Positions 10,183-19,382 of a DNA stretch of 56,485 nucleotides are shown here, piece after piece (within the stretch, counting starts at the first letter, position 1; each line of letters opens with the position of its first letter). The position numbers were made by a program, and so were the translations under genes. Location of the stretch: contig JALWRC010000067.1 of the NCBI GenBank assembly GCA_027080725.1, forward strand, positions 1 through 56,485, in the 5' to 3' direction. This stretch comes from Saprospiraceae bacterium. Its GTDB lineage: Bacteria > Bacteroidota > Bacteroidia > Chitinophagales > Saprospiraceae. The notes beneath the pieces are model-generated. The model had not been told where the DNA came from. It worked only from the letters and a program-made list of their open reading frames with translations, and did not search any database.

Positions 10183-10542
10183 ATGAAAAAGAACAAGAAA
10201 GTCGATGACTTCCTCAAGACAAAAGGCCATCCCAAGGACAAGGAAATCCAACGTGTCCGGGAGATTATTCTCGGGGTCGATGATCGCATCGAAGAGACCA
10301 TCAAATGGAGCAGTCCGACGTTCATGTACAAGGGAAATATCGCTTCCTTCTTCCTGAATGCCAAAAAGTTTGTCAGTCTGATGTTTCATTACGGAGCGAG
10401 TATCGACGACCCGAGCGGGCTATTGACCGGCGAAGGTAAGGTCTCGCGTGTGGCGAGATTTATGGATATGGAGGACATCGAAGCGAAGAAAGAGGATTTG
10501 GAAAATGTCATTCGATTCTGGATCAAAATGAAGGATGCGTAA
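10183..10542 (+). CDS. DUF1801 (YdhG-like) domain protein
   Basis: A 119-residue soluble cytoplasmic protein that fits the DUF1801 family along its whole length. The features are VDDFLKTKGHPKDKEIQRVREIIL at the start, IEETIKWSSPTFMYKGNIASF in the middle, and a C-terminal helix ending FWIKMKDA. The fold resembles frataxin-like and iron-related small proteins in some descriptions, but no biochemical role is established. Its last 8 bases overlap the start of the histidine kinase gene in another frame, so translation of the two is probably coupled. It may therefore be part of, or a target of, that signalling unit. Confidence 0.88.
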   Translation: MKKNKKVDDFLKTKGHPKDKEIQRVREIILGVDDRIEETIKWSSPTFMYKGNIASFFLNAKKFVSLMFHYGASIDDPSGLLTGEGKVSRVARFMDMEDIEAKKEDLENVIRFWIKMKDA

Positions 10543-11572
10543 TAAGCAAATTGCCAGGGTCTTGCTCCATTGCCTGGTTTGGATAGCCGTATTCGAACTC
10601 GAATCTATCCTTTACTGGACGTGGAACTATTGGGAGATGAAAGATTTCCAAACCACCCAATGGTACAACCTGAGTGTCTATCCTGTTAAAATAGTCGGCA
10701 CCTACCTCTTTATTTATTGGCTCTTGCCCCTCTTGCGCCGTTCACGAAGGCACTTGTGGATGAAGGTACTGTCCGTATTCGTCTACCTGATGGTTTGGCT
10801 TGAAATCTACCGGATGGTGATCAACTTCCTCACCTGGCCATGGCTCTTTGGGCGATTCCCGGAATTCAATCCATTGGAAGTATCATTAATGACTTTTTCA
10901 TTTATCAAACTGATTACCCCGCTTCCCTTTATCCTTATCATCGATGGATATTACCAGCAACAGAATCGGCAGGAGCAAATTCGCCAATTGCAAAAAGAAA
11001 AAACAGAAGCTGAACTTCGCTTTCTCAAAGCACAAACCCATCCTCACTTCCTATTTAACACCTTGAACAACCTCTATGTATTGGCCAAAAATAAATCTGA
11101 AAAAACTGCTCCGGCCATTGCCAAACTATCCACATTGATGCGGTTTATGCTTTACGATTCCGGACAGAAATCCATCCCCATTTCCAAGGAACTCCAATTG
11201 ATCACCGACTACCTCGAACTCGAAAAACTGAGGTACGACCATCGCCTAAAAATACACTGGGATCCGCAAGTGGATGACCCTGACAAGCGTATCCCTCCAC
11301 TCTTATTCCTGCCGTTCATAGAAAATGCATTTAAGCACGCTGCGAGTCAATCCGCCGGGCCGATTTCGATTGATATACGCCTGAAGAGCTATGCCTCGCA
11401 TCTTGAATTCTCTTGCTCCAACCCGATCGTCAAGCCTATGCAAGCCGAACACCAAGGCGTTGGGCTACAAAATATTCGCCGAAGGCTCAACCTGTCCTTC
11501 CCCCAAAAGCATGCGCTGACCATCTCCCAAGAGCACTCTGTCTTTCGTGTTCATCTTACAATAACCCTCTAA
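10535..11572 (+). CDS. LytS/YehU-type sensor histidine kinase
   Basis: A 345-residue inner-membrane sensor kinase. About four hydrophobic helices fill residues 1-145, with no large extracytoplasmic domain. A short coiled coil follows (QQQNRQEQIRQLQKEKTEAEL). The His_kinase domain then carries the phospho-acceptor box QTHPHFLFNTLNNLYVLA, and a GHKL-type ATPase lacks some of the usual boxes but keeps the N-box-like FIENAFKHA and a late GVGLQNIRRRL glycine motif. This is the standard LytS-like layout in Bacteroidota. The signal is probably sensed in or near the membrane. It overlaps the DUF1801 gene upstream, and the response regulator starts one base after its stop region. Confidence 0.92.
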   Translation: MRNKQIARVLLHCLVWIAVFELESILYWTWNYWEMKDFQTTQWYNLSVYPVKIVGTYLFIYWLLPLLRRSRRHLWMKVLSVFVYLMVWLEIYRMVINFLTWPWLFGRFPEFNPLEVSLMTFSFIKLITPLPFILIIDGYYQQQNRQEQIRQLQKEKTEAELRFLKAQTHPHFLFNTLNNLYVLAKNKSEKTAPAIAKLSTLMRFMLYDSGQKSIPISKELQLITDYLELEKLRYDHRLKIHWDPQVDDPDKRIPPLLFLPFIENAFKHAASQSAGPISIDIRLKSYASHLEFSCSNPIVKPMQAEHQGVGLQNIRRRLNLSFPQKHALTISQEHSVFRVHLTITL

Positions 11573-11573
11573 A

Positions 11574-12239
11574 ATGTCACAACTACAGACCATCATCATA
11601 GAAGACGAACCTCTGGCCTCCTCATTGCTGGAAGACTACATTGCCAGGACCCCATTTTTGCATTTGATGGCAACGTTTGTTTCCCCTGTTCATGCCTTGC
11701 AATACCTCGAAAAGAACGTGGTGGATGTCATCTTTTTGGACATTCATTTACCTGAGCTTAACGGGTTGCAATTTATTGCTCGTCTCCGATACTCCCCGCA
11801 GATTATTTTGACGACCGCCTATGATCAATATGCCTTGCAAAGTTATGACTATGCGGTGACAGATTACCTTCTTAAACCGATCGAATTTGAGCGGTATGAA
11901 ATGGCTATCAACAAGTTGGATCGCAACAAAGCGTGCCCTTCCCTCCTCATCAATGTCAACAAAAACAAGATCCGGATTAATGTAGCGGATATCACTTATC
12001 TCGAAGCATGCCGGGATTATCTATGGATTAACCTGACGGATAAGACGCGACATAAGACCAAAAGGACCTTGTATTCCATCCTTCGGGAGCTGCCTTCCTC
12101 CTTCGTACAAATTCACCGCTCCTTTATTGTCAACACCGCCCATATCTCAGCATTTAACAGGGCAACGGTAGCCTTGGAGGATGTAGAATTGCCGATAGGC
12201 CGCAAATACAAAAAACGACTTCCCCCTGCCCTGTTTTAG
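11574..12239 (+). CDS. LytTR-family response regulator
   Basis: Cognate regulator of the kinase just upstream. Residues 1-120 form a receiver domain with the acidic pair ED at 10-11, phospho-acceptor Asp at about 56 in VIFLDIHLP, the Thr in ILTTAYD and the Lys in YLLKPI. Residues about 130-221 form a LytTR DNA-binding domain (INVADITYLEACRDYLWI…, FVQIHRSFIVN, LPIGRKYKKRL). LytTR regulators usually bind pairs of 9-bp direct repeats upstream of a few targets. Its start codon lies directly behind the kinase stop, so the two are co-translated. Its target is not evident here. Confidence 0.94.
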   Translation: MSQLQTIIIEDEPLASSLLEDYIARTPFLHLMATFVSPVHALQYLEKNVVDVIFLDIHLPELNGLQFIARLRYSPQIILTTAYDQYALQSYDYAVTDYLLKPIEFERYEMAINKLDRNKACPSLLINVNKNKIRINVADITYLEACRDYLWINLTDKTRHKTKRTLYSILRELPSSFVQIHRSFIVNTAHISAFNRATVALEDVELPIGRKYKKRLPPALF

Positions 12240-12563
12240 CCCCCCATAAGGCACAGAGGTAAAAGAGATTGTTCATATTCTTCATCGTACTCAAACTTTG
12301 TGTGTTTTTTTGTAATGGTTTGAACCATTTACATCTTGTACGCATAAGGGACAAGCTGACACTGTATTCATTTTGTTCGTCAGGTATGAAATGGTGGACT
12401 CTTTTACATAAAGAACGGTGGTGAAGCAACAAAAAATGCGTCCTGTCAGCCATCCCATTATAGGGATGAATGCAATACAGGACGCATTAAATCTTTCCAT
12501 GATTCAAAATCGCTACAACCGAGGCGTGCCATTCATCTCACGATATTAGCAACCGTAAGACGA
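12240..12563. other. Convergent spacer with a bidirectional hairpin
   Basis: A 324-base gap between converging genes. It holds the terminator at 12435-12488 and, at 12384, a copy of the 11-mer GTATGAAATGG. The flanks of that copy (GGTGGA, then CTTTTACA) also match the copy at 9613. Confidence 0.6.
12435..12488 (-). terminator. Long hairpin terminator of the GEVED-domain gene
   Basis: A perfect 12-bp outer stem (AATGCGTCCTGT at 12435-12446 with its complement at 12477-12488) encloses a second stem, CATCCC…GGGATG. On the minus strand the stem is followed by a run of T residues, so it terminates the gene at 12564-13796. It can also stop read-through from 12239. Confidence 0.8.
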
Positions 12564-13796
12564 TCACAATTTGATAAACTTCCTTACGGTTCGACGACCA
12601 TCCGTATGGATACAAATCATCAAGTACACGTCCGCTTGTAAAGAAGAAATATCCAATTGATCCATGCCGGGCGCCACCTCTTTCATCTTTCTTCCACTCC
12701 TGTCCGTAATGATAAAGAGCTCTCCTTCTTCTCTATTTATAATCCGGATATAGTCTCTCGCCGGATTGGGCTGTACGACAAAATCATTTGAAGGTTTCTC
12801 TTTCCTTGCTGCACTAACGTCTTCTCGCAATCCGCCGGCAGGAATCACTTTTACCGAGTAGTCTTCCACCTCGCCATAGCCAAATGTCTCGCAGGGGGAA
12901 GGGTATCCGCCCCATTTCATACTAACCCGCATCAGTGTCAAACCGTACTTTGCATCCGGGGGTACAGTCACCGATTCGGCAATCGTCCCGTAATCGTCTT
13001 TGGATAGCACGAGTTCCGAAGGCTCGAACACCCGGTTTTGATTCCAGTCTATCCAAACCCTCCAATATTCCCTGTAAGAAGCACCGGAATATCCGGGGAA
13101 GAGATAAATGGAATAGGTATGCCCCCGATTCAGATAGGTTAACTCGGCAGTATAATCTCCATAACCCCCATCATCACCGGAGGGATTGTCAATGGTGTTG
13201 AATACCACTCTATCGACATATTCATAACCTGTGTTAAGCCCTTTGGAAGAACAATACACCGTGTTAATAACATATACCTTGGTGTAACAAACATCGAAGT
13301 TGCCCGAAGCGTCCTTAACCGTGAATGCAATTACGTGCTCCCCGATGTCAGCTGTAGTAAACACAGATTGACTCAATGTTTTTTCGGTGATAGCGCAATT
13401 GTCTGTTGAGCCGGCATCCACCTGGGATGTAGAAAGAGTAACACTCGGCGCTCCTGCAAGATCCAATACGACATGTGAAACGCAACTCGCAGAGGGAGGG
13501 ATATAATCATGGACAATGATTTGACCCCAACACTGATTCCAACTACCATCGGCGCAATTGACCTTTAGTATGTAGGAAATGGTGTCACCGAGGCGTGAGC
13601 AATTAATAGGGGGCGCTACAATAGTATAGGTCGCCCCGGGTAAGGGAGGGGTCGCCAGTAACATATCGAGCGTAAGCGTCGCATTGCCAGTACCATCTAA
13701 AGCGACATGCACCGTAGAGTAACAAACTATGGAACATTGGCTTAGCCCTAAGGAACTATAAAATAACATACTGAAGAACAAAAACAGAATTCGCAT
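12564..13796 (-). CDS. T9SS-secreted protein with HYR-like and GEVED domains
   Basis: A 410-residue surface or secreted protein. A signal peptide ends near SLGLSQCS. A Cys-rich region and an HYR-like immunoglobulin-fold module follow (about 100-185: DNCAITEKTLSQSVFTTADIGEHVIAFTVKDASGNFDVC). A GEVED domain covers about 190-320; its name motif appears as GYGEVEDYSV, with WRVWIDWNQNRVFEPSEL typical of the family. The end is a T9SS type A sorting domain (FVVQPNPARDYIRI … VYLMICIHTDGRRTVRKFIKL). GEVED modules occur in many secreted Bacteroidota adhesins and enzymes. No catalytic domain is visible, so an adhesive or structural role is likely. A near-consensus promoter box (TACTTTTA) lies upstream. 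Confidence 0.88.
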   Translation of the reverse strand: MRILFLFFSMLFYSSLGLSQCSIVCYSTVHVALDGTGNATLTLDMLLATPPLPGATYTIVAPPINCSRLGDTISYILKVNCADGSWNQCWGQIIVHDYIPPSASCVSHVVLDLAGAPSVTLSTSQVDAGSTDNCAITEKTLSQSVFTTADIGEHVIAFTVKDASGNFDVCYTKVYVINTVYCSSKGLNTGYEYVDRVVFNTIDNPSGDDGGYGDYTAELTYLNRGHTYSIYLFPGYSGASYREYWRVWIDWNQNRVFEPSELVLSKDDYGTIAESVTVPPDAKYGLTLMRVSMKWGGYPSPCETFGYGEVEDYSVKVIPAGGLREDVSAARKEKPSNDFVVQPNPARDYIRIINREEGELFIITDRSGRKMKEVAPGMDQLDISSLQADVYLMICIHTDGRRTVRKFIKL

Positions 13797-14204
13797 GATA
13801 ATACTTTTTTGATGATGCGTGCTCTACGCAGAATTTAAAAATCATCGTAAAAGTACAATCGCCCCTCCCCTGCTGCAAGCCCTATTGAGTATCCGGATGG
13901 TTTATTTGATTATTCAGTGACCGGGTGCCGAAAGACGGTATATTGCACCTCATAGAAGTCCTTTAACAATAGAAAGGAATGGTTGGGTGATTTAAAGTTT
14001 GGCGCCGGCTGACAACCATTACCAATATTGTTTAGAACTCCAAAACCCACGGTTAAAACCGTGGGTTTTGTTCTTTACTCTTGCTTGAATGCCTAGTGCT
14101 CCGCGTAGAAAATAACTTCGGCAACAACCGGTGGAATTTCATTCCCGTGGTACTAGAGAACGAGTATAATATGACTCTATTTCATAGGGCATAAGAATCG
14201 CCAT
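13797..14204. other. Gene-free stretch containing a two-hairpin repeat
   Basis: 408 bases. The main element is the palindrome at 14042-14069 with a weaker partner near 14012-14026, one copy of the dispersed two-hairpin family. The part next to 13796 should hold the promoter of the GEVED gene. Confidence 0.6.
14012..14069. repeat. Two-hairpin dispersed repeat, copy 1
   Basis: The core CCCACGGTTAAAACCGTGGG sits inside a perfect 28-base palindrome at 14042-14069. An imperfect ACCATTACCAAT partner lies about 22 bases to the left. It lies downstream of the repeat-protein gene (14205-18356) and may also act as its terminator, since T runs end the stem on both strands. Confidence 0.75.
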
Positions 14205-17200
14205 TTATTTGCGGGATGCAGTCGTAGAATTATTCTTGGCATCCAAGGCTTGCTCCACTGCTGCCAGTCGTGCGGACAGGGCCTCAAAGTTGGATTTTAA
14301 CGCCCGGTTTTCTGCTGTAAGTGCTTCGTTTTTTGTAGAGAGCTCCTGAACCGCCCTCACCAGCGGGACGACAAACTCAGCGTAGGCGAGGGAGTAGTAT
14401 TTCACATCGCCGGCCGGCTTGCTCACGCCGCTAAAATCATAGCCCACGCTCTCGGCGGCTTGCTCGACCTCCTGTGCGATAAAACCCGACTGTTTGATCT
14501 TATTGACATCGTATTTTTCGGGGTACTCGCTGGAATCCACCGTGCCGATGAGGGCATCCATTTTATCTTTGTCAAAATGGTAGGTCACCGGACGCAGGGC
14601 ATTGATAAATTCCAGTCCGACGACGTCCTCTTTTACATCATTCTTCACCCGGCCGTCGGAGGTATTGTGCCAGGTAGAATGCCCGCCTATCCATGTCACC
14701 GATGAGTTTCCTATCCTTACCTTATTGCTCGCATTCGGTTCGGCATTATAGCCTAATCCGGTGGAATTCGTATAAGATGCCCCATCAGAAAACGCAGAAT
14801 AACCCAAGGCGGTGTTGTAATCCCCCGTGGTGTTGGATTTCAGGGCTTCATACCCGTTGGCGGTGTTGGAATACCCCGTGGTGTTGCTTAACAGGGCATA
14901 AAACCCGGTGGCGGTGTTGGAATGCCCCGTGATGTTGTAAAACATGGCACTTTCACCGTTGACGGTGTTGGAATACCCCGTGGTGTTAGAATACATGGCT
15001 TGATACCCGTTGGCGGTGTTGGAATACCCCGTGGTGTTGGATTTCAGGGCTTCATACCCGTTGGCGGTGTTGGAAGACCCCGTGGTGTTGGAATACAGGG
15101 CATTATACCCGTTGGCGGTGTTGGAATGCCCCGTCGTGTTCGAATTTAGGGCTTGATGCCCGTTGGCGGTGTTGGAATACCCCGTGGTGTTGGAATACAG
15201 GGCATGATACCCATTGGCGGTGTTGTTATACCCCATGGTGTTGGAATACAGGGCAAAAAAACCGTTGGCGGTGTTGAAAGACCCCGTGGTGTTGGAATAC
15301 AGGGCTTGATACCCGTTGGCGGTGTTGTTATGCCCCGTGGTGTTGGATTTCAGGGCTTTATACCCATTGGCGGTGTTGGAATATCCCGTGGTGTTGGAAT
15401 ACAGGGCATGATACCCATTGGCGGTGTTGTTATACCCCGTGGTGTTGGAATACAGGGCTTTGGAGCCTATGGCCATATTCCTGTAACCTGTTGTATTGCT
15501 TTTCAAAGCATTATAACCTACCCCGGTATTTTCGTATCCCTTTGTATTCGCATATAAAACCTTAGACCCCACCGCCGTATTCTCAGAACCATGATACGAT
15601 AAAGTTGCTCCTGTACCATTGTTGTACAGGGCAGAATCTCCGATGGCCACCAAGTTGGAGCGATCTCCGGTACGATATAAGGCATGGGTGCCTATTGCCA
15701 CGTTAGAGTGACCTGTCTTATTGTTGTACAACGATTGATAGCCTTGGGAGGTATTGTTACTCGCATTTTTTAAAAAATACTGAGCGTAGCTACCGTAGGC
15801 TGAATTATAAGACCCTGTGGTGTCATAATATAAAGCTCTATATCCCATTACGGCGTTATATTTACCTTTAGTATTCTGATTTAATGAATAACTCCCAATA
15901 GAACTGTTATTATAACCTGAGGTATTATTGGCCATAGAAGATTTCCCTAAAGCCGTATTGTTATAACCACTTTTATTATTATACAAACTCTCACTCCCAA
16001 CACCAACATTGGAGGAACCTGTACTATCCGAATACAATGCTCTATGTCCGATTGCTACATTATCTATGCCGGTCAGATTGCTGTAAAGTGCCTCATTGCC
16101 CAAAGCGGTATTATCATATCCGGTTGTATTGCTTTTCAATGCGTTATTTCCTACTCCTGTATTTTCGTATCCTCTAGTGTTTGCAAACAACACCTTGGAC
16201 CCCACTGCCGTGTTCTTAGTACCATGCGTTGAGATATATGCTCCTGTACCATTATTGTACAAGGTAGAATCTCCGATAGCCACCAAGTTGGAGCGATCTC
16301 CGGTACGGTATAAGGCATGGGTGCCTATTGCCACGTTAGAGCTGCCCGTCTTATTGTTGTACAACGATTGATAGCCTTGGGAGGTATTGTTACTCGCATT
16401 TCGTAAATTGTATTGAGCGTAGCTACCGTAGGCTGAATTATATGATCCTGTAGTGTCATAGTATAAAGCTCTATATCCCATTGCAACATTACGGTTACCT
16501 TCCGTATTATAATACAGAGAAAATCTTCCAGTTGAACTATTACCCCACCCTGATATATTATTAAACATGGAAGATTGCCCTAAAGCCGTATTGTCATAAC
16601 CACTTTTATTCTTATATAAAGTATTACTCCCTACGCCAACATTATAGGAACCTGTACTATCCGTATACAATGCTCCATGTCCAATTGCGACATTTTCCTT
16701 TCCGGTCAGATTGCTGTAAAGTGCCTCATTGCCCATAGCGGTATTATCATATCCGGTTGTATTACTTTTCAATGCGTTATTTCCTACCCCTGTGTTTTTA
16801 TATCCTCTAGTGTTTGCAAACAACACCTTGGATCCCACTGCCGTGTTCTTAGTACCATGCGTTGAGATAGTTGCTCCTGTACCATTATTGTACAAGGTAG
16901 AATCTCCGATGGCCACCAAGTTGGAACGATCTCCGGTACGGTATAAGGCATGGGTGCCCACCGCTACATTAGATTTCCCTTCCTTGTTGTAATACAACGA
17001 CGCGTAGCCTTGGGACGTATTGTTACTCGCATTTCGTAAATTGTATTGAGCGTAGCTACCGTAGGCTGAATTGTATGACCCTGTAGTATCTAAGTATAAA
17101 GCAACATACCCCATTGCGGTATTTTTATGGCCTTTTCTATTCTGCTTTAAAGAATAATATCCAGTAGTACTGTTATAATTTCCTGAGGTATTATTGGTCA

Positions 17201-18356
17201 TAGAAGCCTCCCCTAATGCAGTATTGCCATAACCACTTTTATTCTTATATAAAGTATTACTCCCTACACCAACATTGTAGGAACCTGTACTATCCGTATA
17301 CAATGCTAAATGTCCAATTGCGACATTATTATTTCCGGTCTTATTACTGTAAAGTGCCTCATTTCCTAAGGCCGTATTATTATATCCAGTCGTATTCGAT
17401 AATAGCACCTTGGCCCCCACTGCTGTATTTTTTGCAGCATGCAAAGAACTAGTTGCCCCCACACCATTATTAAACAACGCGGAATCCCCCACGGCTACCA
17501 AACCAGAGCGATCGGTGTTCATGTACAATGCTTTGTTTCCGACAGCAGTGTTTTCTTCTCCGGTGGTATTGTCGTGCATTGCTTTATATCCCACGGCTAC
17601 ATTTCTCTTGGCAGAGGTGTTGGATGTTAAGCTCTGCTGTCCTACGGCCACATTATTGGCACCTGAGGTATTCTCGTACATACTGGCTTGACCAATCGCG
17701 ACATTAAAATCTCCATACTGCGTCTTATACATGGCATGGGCGCCAATAGCGGTGTTATTGTCACCGGCATCGTTCTTGCTCAGGGACAAATACCCTACTG
17801 CTGTGTTGTTCCACCCCGCAGCATCGTTTTTCAATGCCTCGTATCCGATGCCCGTGCTGTGGTTATCGGTTCCGTCGTCTGTTTTCCCGGCATCCTTTCC
17901 TACAAAGACACTCCCACCGGGGGCATTTAAGTGGAAGGTTTTGTCATCGAGCTTGGCGATTTCTGTTCCGAGGACGGTAAAACGGATGGTATCCTCATCG
18001 GGGTTTTTCTCTACTTCGATTTTGGTGTCGTTATCGGCATCAACAATCTTGTCGCTCGTCGTCCCACCGGAAGACAGTTCGGTCCATCCGCCCGTATCCT
18101 TAAACCAAAAACTCTCGGTGTCCGAATCAAAGACCAATAAGCCGATTGCCGGAGAAGCGATGGCGGTGCGTTGGGCAGTGGTCATCCTCGGGATGAGCAT
18201 CCCTTTGGTAGTGCTTTTCACATCGAGTATAGAGGATGCATCCGGAGAGGAGCCGTCTGTGTTGATGCCTACGGCTTGGGCACTAACCTCACTCGAGATT
18301 CCAAATAGTAGACAACACATAATAACAAAGGAGACAAAATACAATTGTGTTTTCAT
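14205..18356 (-). CDS. Giant repeat protein with S74 intramolecular chaperone (tail-fiber-like)
   Basis: 1383 residues with a signal peptide ending near SEVSAQA. An N-terminal region follows that is typical of Bacteroidota repeat proteins (SILDVKSTTKGMLIPRMT). About 1000 residues of YadA-head-like repeats come next, with the core NTAxGYxALYSNTTGY. The C-terminal Peptidase_S74 chaperone (SDGRVKNDVKEDVVGLEF…GFIAQEVEQA) ends in a coiled coil. S74 domains assemble trimeric fibres and cut themselves off; the Ser and Lys of SDGRVK are the dyad positions. Repeats occur at two scales. A 17-residue (51-bp) unit dominates about 14800-15470 with near-identical DNA copies. A 211-residue (633-bp) super-repeat recurs at 15661, 16294 and 16927, with a shorter diverged copy near 17509. 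A secreted trimeric stalk or adhesin is the best guess. It is not next to phage genes. Confidence 0.85.
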   Translation of the reverse strand: MKTQLYFVSFVIMCCLLFGISSEVSAQAVGINTDGSSPDASSILDVKSTTKGMLIPRMTTAQRTAIASPAIGLLVFDSDTESFWFKDTGGWTELSSGGTTSDKIVDADNDTKIEVEKNPDEDTIRFTVLGTEIAKLDDKTFHLNAPGGSVFVGKDAGKTDDGTDNHSTGIGYEALKNDAAGWNNTAVGYLSLSKNDAGDNNTAIGAHAMYKTQYGDFNVAIGQASMYENTSGANNVAVGQQSLTSNTSAKRNVAVGYKAMHDNTTGEENTAVGNKALYMNTDRSGLVAVGDSALFNNGVGATSSLHAAKNTAVGAKVLLSNTTGYNNTALGNEALYSNKTGNNNVAIGHLALYTDSTGSYNVGVGSNTLYKNKSGYGNTALGEASMTNNTSGNYNSTTGYYSLKQNRKGHKNTAMGYVALYLDTTGSYNSAYGSYAQYNLRNASNNTSQGYASLYYNKEGKSNVAVGTHALYRTGDRSNLVAIGDSTLYNNGTGATISTHGTKNTAVGSKVLFANTRGYKNTGVGNNALKSNTTGYDNTAMGNEALYSNLTGKENVAIGHGALYTDSTGSYNVGVGSNTLYKNKSGYDNTALGQSSMFNNISGWGNSSTGRFSLYYNTEGNRNVAMGYRALYYDTTGSYNSAYGSYAQYNLRNASNNTSQGYQSLYNNKTGSSNVAIGTHALYRTGDRSNLVAIGDSTLYNNGTGAYISTHGTKNTAVGSKVLFANTRGYENTGVGNNALKSNTTGYDNTALGNEALYSNLTGIDNVAIGHRALYSDSTGSSNVGVGSESLYNNKSGYNNTALGKSSMANNTSGYNNSSIGSYSLNQNTKGKYNAVMGYRALYYDTTGSYNSAYGSYAQYFLKNASNNTSQGYQSLYNNKTGHSNVAIGTHALYRTGDRSNLVAIGDSALYNNGTGATLSYHGSENTAVGSKVLYANTKGYENTGVGYNALKSNTTGYRNMAIGSKALYSNTTGYNNTANGYHALYSNTTGYSNTANGYKALKSNTTGHNNTANGYQALYSNTTGSFNTANGFFALYSNTMGYNNTANGYHALYSNTTGYSNTANGHQALNSNTTGHSNTANGYNALYSNTTGSSNTANGYEALKSNTTGYSNTANGYQAMYSNTTGYSNTVNGESAMFYNITGHSNTATGFYALLSNTTGYSNTANGYEALKSNTTGDYNTALGYSAFSDGASYTNSTGLGYNAEPNASNKVRIGNSSVTWIGGHSTWHNTSDGRVKNDVKEDVVGLEFINALRPVTYHFDKDKMDALIGTVDSSEYPEKYDVNKIKQSGFIAQEVEQAAESVGYDFSGVSKPAGDVKYYSLAYAEFVVPLVRAVQELSTKNEALTAENRALKSNFEALSARLAAVEQALDAKNNSTTASRK
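14800..15480 (-). repeat. 51-bp coding tandem repeats
   Basis: About 12 units of 51 bp, each encoding a variant of NTTGYSNTANGYxALYS. The copies are far more alike in DNA, and richer in G and C, than the older repeats at 15500-17500 in the same gene. This points to recent amplification. Confidence 0.9.
15500..17520 (-). repeat. 633-bp super-repeats inside the S74 repeat protein
   Basis: The segment encoding TGDRSNLVAIGDS recurs with starts at 15661, 16294 and 16927, exactly 633 bp (211 residues) apart. A fourth, shorter spacing of 582 bp leads to the diverged copy near 17509. The 51-bp difference equals one small repeat unit. Confidence 0.9.
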
Positions 18357-18447
18357 GATTCTAAATTTTTCCCCAAAGTTCCCTACTCTCCGGTGGTTTT
18401 AGGTGGGAGAATTTTTTAATGGCAGATGCGAATGAGTTAACGGTAGG

Positions 18448-18475
18448 TCATATATGATATTTTTCATATATGAAA
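18448..18475. promoter_or_regulatory. Twin palindromes upstream of the repeat-protein gene
   Basis: TCATATATGA at 18448-18457 and the perfect 14-mer TTTCATATATGAAA at 18462-18475 share the core CATATATG. Their centres are 16 bp apart, about 1.5 helical turns. They lie 92-119 bp upstream of the start at 18356, so a dimeric regulator binding site is plausible. Confidence 0.45.
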
Positions 18476-18643
18476 TGGTAAAATGCAGGCAAACCCGTGC
18501 CCCGGTACCGGAAGGAAGGACATACTAACCGAAACTGACCGGCAGTATGGTGTAGGGTGGTAAATGAATAAATCGTGTGTTTGCGAGTGCTCCGGGAACA
18601 GAATAAGGAGAGTATGAAGGTGCTCTAATGTTTACAGGATGAA

Positions 18644-18704
18644 AATGGTTAAAACCATTACAAATTTCAGATGGTATCATCTACCCCACGGTTAAAACCG
18701 TGGG
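18644..18704. repeat. Two-hairpin dispersed repeat, copy 2
   Basis: The palindrome AATGGTTAAAACCATT (18644-18659) and CCCACGGTTAAAACCGTGGG (18685-18704) are separated by 25 bases. Copies 3 and 4 have the same two hairpins and spacing in the reverse order, i.e. the opposite orientation. Confidence 0.85.
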
Positions 18705-18854
18705 CTATGGGGTTTAGGGGGGCTAGTGTTCCTGAAATCATCGCGAGCTACAGGTTGAAAACCTAAACTTTTATACGTATTGTGACGACACGTCGCAGTA
18801 TGTATTACAAAGTGCACTATTGCTCCTTGTACACCTTGGAGTCACTAGTGCTTC

Positions 18855-18907
18855 AGGAACAAAGTTCATCCAGTATTAAACGCAGCTATTTTTTTCTGAA
18901 TAGAGGC
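18855..18907. repeat. Dispersed repeat module B, copy 1
   Basis: A segment of about 53 bp (AGGAACAAAGTTCAT … CGCAGCTATTTT … TCTGAATAGAGGC) that recurs with differences at 55126-55176. Shorter AGTGCTnCnGGAACA fragments lie nearby at about 18587 and, reversed, 18996-19013. Confidence 0.7.
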
Positions 18908-19382
18908 GCTCAAACGGGAGTTATGCCGTAGCATAATGACGATTTGAGCAACAAAGAGTCAGAGGAAAAGAGCAAGTTTATACTGTATTTATTTTGTTCC
19001 TGTAGCACTAGTTTGAAGTAGTAGTGCCAATGCCACCACAGCGGTACAGGAAGAGAGCGTACGCTCTTATTCCCGGATCCCGTCTAAACAACCTCATCCC
19101 CTAACCCCTTCTCCTTTGAAACACATCAAGTAATATTAGTAAATACATAGCCAAAGGAGAAGGGGGATACACTCTTTATCTAGCTGAACATTACCCTAAT
19201 GAAATTCCCTACAGTTAGAAAAACACAAGCCCCCCTCTCCTTCATCATAAATATTCATTCGATGTACAGATTGAATAACGCCGAGGCGTCACAGGTTATG
19301 AAGGAGTAGAGCCTGTGCCGCTGTGGCGGTAGGGATGGGGGTGAGGTTGTAAAACTATGCACTTTGTAATACACACTGTCTT

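Noticed and set aside
14800-15480. 51-bp repeats as a CRISPR array or minisatellite
   Set aside because: They keep frame and encode 17-residue units of the S74 protein.
14205-18356. Prophage tail-fibre gene
   Set aside because: The S74 domain is shared with phage tail spikes, but there is a secretion signal and no other phage gene in the window.
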